Shown piece after piece: positions 1 to 5,067 of a DNA stretch of 9,582 nt. The stretch comes from Sphingobacteriia bacterium (GTDB lineage: Bacteria > Bacteroidota > Bacteroidia > NS11-12g > UBA955): NCBI GenBank assembly GCA_021151535.1, contig JAGKXC010000088.1:1-9582 (forward strand), in the 5' to 3' direction. Every line of letters starts with the position of its first letter. The first letter of the stretch is position 1. The notes under the pieces were generated by a model. That model saw only the letters and a program-made list of their open reading frames with translations, searched no databases and was not told where the DNA came from. The position numbers and the translations under genes are program-made.

Positions 1-2
1 TA

Positions 3-314
3 CCCAATTCTTACTGGTTCCAGTTGGGAATCTATCAGTTAATGATCAATGCACAAGTTGAGAAAAACTGGATTTGTGAAAAAGCTATTATTGATTGTGT
101 AGATAAAGACGAAAAGGGCGATTATCCTCAATTTGAAGTGCGTTTTTCAGACGATGAGAATCAATTCTTAAGAGAATGGATCAAACAAGGACAGTTAAAA
201 TTACAGAATTTAGGCTTTTTGGAGGGTTGCGGTAAAGCGGATTGTTATTGGTGCAATTTCGCCAAAAACACACCTGGTGTATTGGATGAAATGGAAGTTG
301 AAGATTTGAATTAA
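3..314 (+). CDS. PD-(D/E)XK nuclease domain protein, C-terminal fragment (5' truncated by window)
   Basis: The frame is open from base 3 with no stop, so this is the last 103 residues of a longer protein whose start lies outside the window. A TTG at 24 is an internal Leu codon rather than a start. The visible part opens with a Q-L-G-I-Y stretch that fits the QhxxY motif of RecB-like PD-(D/E)XK nucleases, followed by an alternating strand/helix region. Near the end is a Cys cluster, C-x4-C-x2-C (GCGKADCYWCNF, bases about 225-260). This resembles C-terminal Cys groups of UvrD/AddA-like helicase-nucleases and may form part of an iron-sulfur staple as in AddB and Cas4. A role in DNA end processing or repair is inference from the family. 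The catalytic residues and any helicase domain are not visible. The stop codon overlaps the stop of the convergent RNase III gene. Confidence 0.62.
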   Translation, partial: PNSYWFQLGIYQLMINAQVEKNWICEKAIIDCVDKDEKGDYPQFEVRFSDDENQFLREWIKQGQLKLQNLGFLEGCGKADCYWCNFAKNTPGVLDEMEVEDLN

Positions 315-1039
315 TTAGCGATTTCTAATTTTCTACAAGCTTTTTCGCAGCACAATTCTTCTGCTTTTTTTCTAGAAGCATTTTCTTCTGTGAACCATGC
401 TTCTCCATCCAACATCAGCGTAATTTTATGCAAGGTATTGCGTTTATGTGGGATGGTTTCATGTTCCCAAGTTATCACTTTGCGCTGTTGTTGGGCCCAT
501 TTCATGAAAACTGCTTTATAACTAACAGTGGTAAGCATCAATTTATCAATATCCAGATATTGACTTACCATTCTCAGTACAATAAAATCTTTGGCTATTT
601 TGTACCCTTTATCGAGATAAATAGCGCCAATGAGGGCTTCAAGGGCATTCCCTGCGATGTTTTTCATCGCTGTTTTATTTTGAAGTAATTCTGCCTTTAC
701 TTCCATCAGGTCTACCAAACCCAATTTATGGGCCATATCGCCCATTTGCTCACGATTTACAATCCGTGTACGCATTTCGGTAAGGAAACCTTCATCTTTT
801 TTGGGGAATCGCATGAACAATAGTTCTGCAATTACCGCGTCTAAAATAGCATCGCCCAGAAACTCTAACCTTTCATTATCCACCACTTTATATTCATCTT
901 GCACATTGGCCATGGATGAATGCTTTAAAGCTTCACGATAGATACGCAATTTACCTGGTCGGATACCTGTTACCCGATAGATACTTGCCGAGAGGGAATT
1001 TCTAGGCGATTTCTTTTTAATTGAAAAAATCTTAAACAA
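311..1039 (-). CDS. rnc: Ribonuclease III
   Basis: Double-strand-specific endoribonuclease that processes rRNA precursors and structured mRNAs in the cytoplasm, cutting both strands with Mg2+ at the active site. The 242-residue protein has the usual two domains. The RNase III domain (about residues 15-160) carries the signature NERLEFLGDAILD at 55-67, with acidic residues Glu59 and Asp63, and a second motif GNALEALIGA with the essential Glu134. A dsRNA-binding domain (about 172-240) ends in a Lys-rich SRKKAEE helix. The position matching Asp114 of E. coli RNase III appears to be Asn131. The start is TTG at 1039; no ATG lies upstream in frame before a stop at 1049-1051, and the first internal Met (43) lies inside the domain. 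It follows fabF by 81 bp in an acpP-fabF-rnc order common in bacteria, and overlaps the convergent nuclease gene by 4 bp. Confidence 0.95.
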   Translation of the reverse strand: MFKIFSIKKKSPRNSLSASIYRVTGIRPGKLRIYREALKHSSMANVQDEYKVVDNERLEFLGDAILDAVIAELLFMRFPKKDEGFLTEMRTRIVNREQMGDMAHKLGLVDLMEVKAELLQNKTAMKNIAGNALEALIGAIYLDKGYKIAKDFIVLRMVSQYLDIDKLMLTTVSYKAVFMKWAQQQRKVITWEHETIPHKRNTLHKITLMLDGEAWFTEENASRKKAEELCCEKACRKLEIAN

Positions 1040-1059
1040 CGTATGATGTTATTTTCAAG

Positions 1060-1070
1060 TGCAAATAAAC
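1060..1070 (-). promoter_or_regulatory. Candidate promoter element upstream of rnc
   Basis: On the minus strand this reads GTTTATTTGCA, ending 20 bases before the rnc TTG start. The identical 11-mer lies 23 bases upstream of acpP (2281-2291). TTTATTTG differs at one position from the Bacteroidota -7 consensus TAnnTTTG. No convincing -33 TTG is visible at the expected spacing. The recurrence at a matching distance suggests rnc has its own promoter in the fabF-rnc gap; this is inference. Confidence 0.35.
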
Positions 1071-1120
1071 ATGCAACTTTAAGAACACATAAGATTCAAA
1101 AAGTGGCAGCGGTTTAACAA

Positions 1121-2020
1121 TTACCCTTCAAATTTTTTGAAAATAACAGATGCGTTATGACCGCCAAAGCCGAAGGTATTACTCAACGCTGCGCGAACGG
1201 TTCTCTTCTCGGCTTTGTTGAAAGTTAACTTCAATTTTGGATCGATATCGGGATCATCTGTAAAATGATTGATTGTTGGAGGAATGATATCTTCTCTTCT
1301 GGTTGCATTCCTGCATCTTCCAATGCCATTCGCATCACATTGCTTGCGCCCAATCCTTCTGGATGAGGAGCAGTAAGGTGATAAGCATCGGCTGTCATTC
1401 CACCGCCTACCATTTCCGCATAGATTTTAGCTCCACGTGCGATTGCATGATCGTAATCTTCCAATACAAGTGCGGCAGCACCTTCACCCATTACAAACCC
1501 ATCTCTATCTTTATCAAAAGGTCTAGAAGCGGTTGATGGATCATCATTTCTTTCGCTCAAAGCCTTCATATTAGAGAAACCTCCAACTGAAGGTTCATTA
1601 ATACAAGCTTCAGAGCCTCCGGTTATGATGGCATTGGCTTTACCCAAACGGATAAGATTAAAAGCATCAATCAAGGCATGCGTAGAACCCGCCAATTCCA
1701 GCGCCCCAAATAACTCCTATGCGATCGGGATTGAAAGTACCTTGAGTAATTCCACTATCCTGAACAGCCTCATCGGCTGCTACCATGGCATAATGAGTAA
1801 AGGGGTCCATCTTGCGGGCCTCTTTTTTATCTAAAAACTGAGTAGCATCAAAATCCTTTACCTCACATGCAAACTTCACTTTGAATTTCTCAGTGTTAAA
1901 TTTCGTAATGAGTCCAGCACCAGGCTTCCCCTGGCGCAACCCTTCCCAATAATCCTGGAGCGTATTACCGATAGGGGTAATCGCTCCAAGACCTGTTACA
2001 ACAACTCTTCGGAGTTGCAT
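1121..2020 (-). pseudogene. fabF: 3-oxoacyl-ACP synthase II (FabF), broken by two internal deletions
   Basis: FabF is the beta-ketoacyl-ACP synthase that condenses malonyl-ACP with acyl-ACP in fatty-acid elongation, using a Cys-His-His triad. Three homologous blocks are clear. Block 1 (2020 to about 1690) runs from MQLRRVVVTGLGAITPIGNT to GVIWGAGIGG. Block 2 (about 1692 to 1295), in another frame, runs from STHALIDAFN through EACINEPSVGGF and DRDGFVMGEGAA to DAGMQPEE. Block 3 (about 1290 to 1121), back in the first frame, runs from IIPPTINHFTDD to NTFGFGGHNASVIFKKFEG and the stop. About 53 codons with the active-site Cys are missing between blocks 1 and 2. About 65 codons with the NxHGT His, the SSTKSMTGH Lys and His and the GAAG segment are missing between 2 and 3. 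The sizes are estimated against E. coli FabF (413 residues); 299 codons remain. It starts 3 bp after the acpP stop. As written it cannot make an active enzyme. An assembly error is the main alternative to a true pseudogene. Confidence 0.93.
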
Positions 2021-2023
2021 GAA

Positions 2024-2257
2024 TTACTTGTTTTCTTCGATGTAACGTACAGCTTCGCCAACTGTTTGGATTTTCTCTGCTTGGTCATCTGGAATACTGA
2101 TGTCGAATTCTTTTTCGAATTCCATAATCAATTCCACAGTGTCCAATGAATCGGCACCTAGATCGTTGGTGAAACTCGCCTCCATTGTTACTTCAGACTC
2201 GTCTACGCTGAGTTTATCAACGATAATGGCTTTAACTTTTTCTGCAATTTCTGACAT
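2024..2257 (-). CDS. acpP: Acyl carrier protein
   Basis: Small acidic carrier of growing acyl chains for the type II fatty-acid synthase. The 77-residue protein is the usual ACP length. It contains the phosphopantetheine attachment motif GADSLD with Ser37, followed by TVELIMEFEKEFDI (helix II, the partner-recognition helix) and the IPDDQAEKI segment. I start it at the ATG at 2257, giving MSEIAEKVKA as in other ACPs. A further in-frame start at 2293 would add a 12-residue tail absent from the family and run into the promoter region. It is the first gene of the minus-strand cluster, 3 bp before fabF, the enzyme that uses it as substrate. No strong Shine-Dalgarno sequence is present before the ATG, as is usual in Bacteroidota. 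Confidence 0.97.
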   Translation of the reverse strand: MSEIAEKVKAIIVDKLSVDESEVTMEASFTNDLGADSLDTVELIMEFEKEFDISIPDDQAEKIQTVGEAVRYIEENK

Positions 2258-2280
2258 GGTGTTATGGTTTAATTTTGCGT

Positions 2281-2291
2281 TGCAAATAAAC
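2281..2291 (-). promoter_or_regulatory. Candidate promoter element upstream of acpP
   Basis: On the minus strand this reads GTTTATTTGCA, 23 bases before the acpP ATG, and is an exact copy of the 11-mer upstream of rnc (1060-1070). The TTTATTTG core is one mismatch from the Bacteroidota -7 box TAnnTTTG. It sits in an A/T-rich tract at the right place for the start of the acpP operon. No clear -33 element is seen. Confidence 0.4.
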
Positions 2292-2321
2292 AATTTTTTT
2301 TACCTACTACCATAATAAAAT

Positions 2322-2329
2322 TATTTTTG
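2322..2329 (+). promoter_or_regulatory. Candidate -7 promoter box (TATTTTTG)
   Basis: A perfect match to the Bacteroidota -7 consensus TAnnTTTG, located 10 bases before the TTG start of the IPExxxVDY-like gene. If used, transcription would begin only a few bases before the start codon, giving an almost leaderless mRNA. The A/T-rich background makes chance matches likely, and no -33 TTG is visible at about 20 bases upstream. Confidence 0.35.
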
Positions 2330-2338
2330 TACAAAAAT
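2323..2338. repeat. 16-bp perfect palindrome in the divergent promoter region
   Basis: ATTTTTGTACAAAAAT is its own reverse complement. It lies between the divergent acpP and IPExxxVDY-like genes and overlaps the candidate -7 box of the latter, a position typical of an operator. It is built largely of T and A runs, so chance is a serious alternative. Confidence 0.4.
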
Positions 2339-2339
2339 T

Positions 2340-2780
2340 TTGTCTCAGAAACGCTTAAAATCACAATTTTTACACTTCGATTACGACTTTGAAGTGATTG
2401 GTATTCATTCGATTACCCCTCCTCACCTATTGGCTTGGTGTCTTAATGACACTTTTTCTGCACGATTTATGTTAGAAGCTGATCCTTTTCGAATAAATTT
2501 GTACGAAGATTCGGTATCTGAGCATGCAGAATACTATTGGGAAGGAGATGAAGCACATTCTGAGATGTGGTTGGTAACAAACAGAGGCAGTAAATCTTTG
2601 TTATATTCTAATCGCCCTACCCCCGATTACTGGTTAATCATCAAAGAAGCCAGTTACATGGGTGGAACAGCAGAGTGGGTTAAAAATATCAAGAGCATTC
2701 AAAATGTGCAAATGGTATTTGAATTCCCTGTAGATTTGGTACCCAAATTAACTTGGTTACAGCAGCTCAGCCATCTTTAA
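2340..2780 (+). CDS. IPExxxVDY-like family protein of unknown function
   Basis: A 146-residue soluble protein with no signal peptide or membrane segment. It resembles the IPExxxVDY family of Bacteroidota, whose members I recall next to pyk and rnc. The N-terminal FDYDFEVIGIHSITPPHLLAW matches that family's pattern of acidic/aromatic start, IGI, then a Leu-Cys/Ala-Trp-x-Leu-Asn segment (LAWCLND). The PDYWLIIKEA segment at about residues 94-103 fits the conserved DYxLIIKG motif, and the end (VFEFPVDLVPKL) is a diverged version of the naming motif. The function of the family is unknown to me. The start is TTG at 2340; a stop at 2316-2318 and the absence of an in-frame ATG before residue 44 support it. 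It ends 9 bp before pyk and is probably co-transcribed with it, which hints at, but does not show, a link to central metabolism. Confidence 0.7.
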   Translation: MSQKRLKSQFLHFDYDFEVIGIHSITPPHLLAWCLNDTFSARFMLEADPFRINLYEDSVSEHAEYYWEGDEAHSEMWLVTNRGSKSLLYSNRPTPDYWLIIKEASYMGGTAEWVKNIKSIQNVQMVFEFPVDLVPKLTWLQQLSHL

Positions 2781-2789
2781 ACCTAAGTT

Positions 2790-4220
2790 ATGTACAAAGG
2801 AAAATTCAACAAAACAAAAATCGTGGCCACCATTGGCCCTGCTACTTCCAGTCCTGAAATGTTGCAAAAAATCATCCTTGCGGGTGTGAATGTATGCCGA
2901 TTAAATTTCTCCCATGGAAGTCATGAAGTGCATCAAGATGTGATCGATCGGGTTCGAAAAATCAACAACGATTTAGGTTCTAACATTGCGCTTCTACAAG
3001 ATTTACAAGGACCAAAACTACGCATTGGAAAAGTTGACGGTGAAATTATCCTTGAGGAGGGAAATACCATTTTGGTTACTTCCGTTGAGCAAATTTCTAC
3101 CACCGAAAAATTATATGTGAGTTACCCCATGCTTACACAAGATTGTAAGCCAGGAGAGTCAATTTTATTAAATGATGGAAAGGTTGCATTAGAATTTACT
3201 GCCATAGTTGATGAAACTACTTTAGAGGCAAAAGTTGTTGCAGGTGGAGCATTAAGTTCTAATAAAGGTTTTAATTTACCCAATTCAAAACTATCGGTTC
3301 CCTCCTTAACTGAAAAAGATTTGCGCGATTTGGAATATGGGGTAAAACAAGATTTAGACTGGGTTGCATTAAGTTTTGTAAGAACTGCTGATGATATTGT
3401 AGACCTAAAAAAACGCATCGCAGATTTGGGTGGTAATCAACGTGTTATCGCCAAAATTGAAAAACCAGAAGCGTTGGATAACATAGATGATATTATTCGC
3501 GTTGCAGATGGAGTGATGGTTGCAAGGGGCGATTTAGCGGTAGAAGTACCCTTGCAAAAAGTTCCGTTAATCCAAAAAAATATCGTAGAAAAATGTTTGG
3601 CGGCTGCAAAACCCGTTATTATCGCCACGCAAATGATGGAAACAATGATTACAGATAGTATGCCTACTCGTGCTGAAATTACAGATGTTGCCAATGCTGT
3701 TTTGGATGGCGCCGATGCGGTTATGCTTTCGGCTGAAACCTCAGTAGGGAAATATCCATTGAAAGTCATCGAGATTATGTCGAGTATCATTGAAGAAATA
3801 GAAATGGATAGACGGGCTTATTACAAAGGCGTTAAACCCAGCACCCAATCTTCTTCTTTTGTATCAGATGAAGTATGTTTTACCGCCGTGAGAATGAGCG
3901 ATCACTTACAAGCCAAGGCCATTATTGCCATGACAAAAAGTGGATATACCGGTTACAGGGTTGCTAGTTACAGACCACAGGCCAATATTTTTATCTTTAC
4001 AGATGACCCTAAAATGTTAACTACGTTAAATTTGGTTTGGGGCGTTAGAGGTTTCTATTACGATAAATTTGTTAGCACAGATGAAACGTTCCAAGATGTT
4101 ATTGAGGTATTGAGAGACAACCATTTGGTAGAAAAAAATGATTATATTGTGAATTGTGCAAGTATGCCAATTCATAAAAAACAACGCACAAATACCATCA
4201 AAATCACTTGTATTGATTGA
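2790..4220 (+). CDS. pyk: Pyruvate kinase
   Basis: Catalyses the last step of glycolysis, phosphoenolpyruvate plus ADP to pyruvate plus ATP, in the cytoplasm, normally as a tetramer. At 476 residues it has standard bacterial length without the extra C-terminal PEP-utiliser domain of some Gram-positive enzymes. Visible motifs in order: TKIVATIGPATSS (8-20), RLNFSHGS (37-44, substrate and K+ ligands), LQDLQGPKLRIG (69-80), the B-domain lid (about 85-170), the signature VIAKIEKPEALDNI with catalytic Lys222 and metal ligand Glu224, VARGDLAVE with metal ligand Asp248, ATQMMETM (279-286) and TRAEITDVANAVLDGADAVM (293-312). The C-domain (about 350-476) is shorter on motifs but full length. The ATG start gives the expected N-terminus. 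It follows the IPExxxVDY-like gene by 9 bp. No truncation or missing catalytic residue is seen. Confidence 0.98.
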   Translation: MYKGKFNKTKIVATIGPATSSPEMLQKIILAGVNVCRLNFSHGSHEVHQDVIDRVRKINNDLGSNIALLQDLQGPKLRIGKVDGEIILEEGNTILVTSVEQISTTEKLYVSYPMLTQDCKPGESILLNDGKVALEFTAIVDETTLEAKVVAGGALSSNKGFNLPNSKLSVPSLTEKDLRDLEYGVKQDLDWVALSFVRTADDIVDLKKRIADLGGNQRVIAKIEKPEALDNIDDIIRVADGVMVARGDLAVEVPLQKVPLIQKNIVEKCLAAAKPVIIATQMMETMITDSMPTRAEITDVANAVLDGADAVMLSAETSVGKYPLKVIEIMSSIIEEIEMDRRAYYKGVKPSTQSSSFVSDEVCFTAVRMSDHLQAKAIIAMTKSGYTGYRVASYRPQANIFIFTDDPKMLTTLNLVWGVRGFYYDKFVSTDETFQDVIEVLRDNHLVEKNDYIVNCASMPIHKKQRTNTIKITCID

Positions 4221-4273
4221 TCATTTGTATTAAATCGATTTTTTTATCAAAAACAGCCCCGTTTTTTATTGCC

Positions 4274-4295
4274 CAAGGAACCAAAATTTTCCTTG
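4274..4295 (+). terminator. Weak hairpin after pyk, possible terminator
   Basis: CAAGGAA (4274-4280) can pair with TTCCTTG (4289-4295) around an 8-base loop, 53 bases after the pyk stop. It is followed by a short A/T-rich stretch rather than a clean T tract. A second, weaker hairpin (AAAAAC 4249-4254 with GTTTTT 4261-4266) lies just upstream. Together they could end pyk transcription, but neither is strong. Confidence 0.3.
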
Positions 4296-4337
4296 AATTT
4301 TCATAGGATTTCTCCAAACATCTTATGAAGTAAATTG

Positions 4338-4345
4338 TATCTTTG
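4338..4345 (+). promoter_or_regulatory. Candidate -7 promoter box (TATCTTTG) for the DUF2480 gene
   Basis: A perfect match to the Bacteroidota TAnnTTTG box, 20 bases before the ATG of the DUF2480 gene and inside the 145-bp gap after pyk. It predicts a short leader containing a purine-rich GAGAAAAAAGG tract just before the start codon. A TTG at the -33 position is not evident. It is the best-placed promoter box in the window and suggests a transcription unit separate from pyk. Confidence 0.5.
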
Positions 4346-4365
4346 AATTAGAGAAAAAAGGCAAC

Positions 4366-4878
4366 ATGGAAGAGGTTTTTGTTAATAAAGTAGCCAACAG
4401 CGGGTTAATTACTATCAATTTAGAAAACTATTTCCCTGAGGGAAATCGCGTTTTCATTGACATCAAAGATGCTCTTTTTATGGGTTTGGTGTTAAAAGAA
4501 AAGGATTTTCGCGATTGGATTAAAAACCATGATTGGCAACAATACAAAGATCAATTTGTGGCCATTGGCTGTAGCACAGACGCCATAGTTCCAACTTGGG
4601 CTTATATGCTTATTTCTAACAAATTAGTAGGCAATGCCAAAGAAATCGTGTTTGGAGATCTACTTGCATTAGAGGCAGTTTTGTGGGAAAAGCAATTACA
4701 ACAAATTGATATCAATCAATATGTTGGCGAAAAAATTGTAATCAAAGGATGTGGCGATTTACCTGTAACCGCAGCAGCCTATACAATTATTACTTCAAAA
4801 TTAACACCAGTAGTCAAAAGTATTATGTATGGCGAACCCTGCTCAACCGTTCCCATCTACAAAGCCAAAACAGTGTGA
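4366..4878 (+). CDS. DUF2480 family protein of unknown function
   Basis: A 170-residue soluble protein that I recognise as DUF2480, a conserved Bacteroidota family without an assigned function. Features match the family along its whole length: an opening EEVFVNKVANSGLITINLE, the ENYFPEGNR and FDxKD-like FIDIKDALFMGL segment, FRDWIKNHDWQQY (about 49-61), AIVPTWAYM (about 73-81), an IKGCGDLPV segment (about 126-134), and a nearly invariant C-terminal block SIMYGEPCSTVPIYK (about 153-167). The conserved Cys residues (GCGD and EPCSTVP) and buried hydrophobic strands suggest a compact, possibly metal- or cofactor-related fold; that is inference. Some relatives are, as I recall, near Fe-S assembly genes, but no such gene is in this window. 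The ATG start is preceded by a purine-rich tract and a good -7 box. The exported peptidase gene follows. Confidence 0.85.
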   Translation: MEEVFVNKVANSGLITINLENYFPEGNRVFIDIKDALFMGLVLKEKDFRDWIKNHDWQQYKDQFVAIGCSTDAIVPTWAYMLISNKLVGNAKEIVFGDLLALEAVLWEKQLQQIDINQYVGEKIVIKGCGDLPVTAAAYTIITSKLTPVVKSIMYGEPCSTVPIYKAKTV

Positions 4879-5067
4879 CGATTTGCGCCCAATTTTTAAA
4901 TGAATTTCAAATTTTATTATTCATTATTAACAAAATTACATTCTTTCGCAATTTCTTTAATCCAACATTTGTATTTTGTGAATTTTAAGAATAATAATGG
5001 AAAGTTAGTGAATAGTTTGCGCAATCCCATGTTGGTGTTAAGCAAAAAAACACAGATTTTTGTAAAT

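Noticed and set aside
1231..1695. The shifted middle fabF block as a stand-alone gene starting at base 1695
   Set aside because: Its start falls in the junction and its end is a frameshifted tail with no homology. It lacks the catalytic residues and is best read as one part of a single broken fabF.
1660..1700. Programmed ribosomal frameshift in fabF
   Set aside because: Frameshifting would not restore the missing blocks with the active-site residues, and no slippery heptamer with a downstream structure is evident at either junction.
1303..1834. Plus-strand open frames at 1303-1536 and 1625-1834
   Set aside because: They lie antisense to clearly homologous fabF sequence and show no protein-family features; the second also starts inside a shifted region.
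2258..2293. Longer acyl carrier protein starting at 2293
   Set aside because: The added 12 residues are not found in ACPs and would overlap the candidate promoter; MSEIAEK at 2257 is the usual start.
4749..4988. Plus-strand frame overlapping the end of the DUF2480 gene
   Set aside because: It is out of frame with a conserved protein block and its tail is low-complexity A/T-rich sequence.
4900..5067. N-terminal extension of the M61 peptidase from the ATG at 4900
   Set aside because: The extra 56 residues show no family similarity and would place a good signal peptide inside the protein. It cannot be fully excluded.
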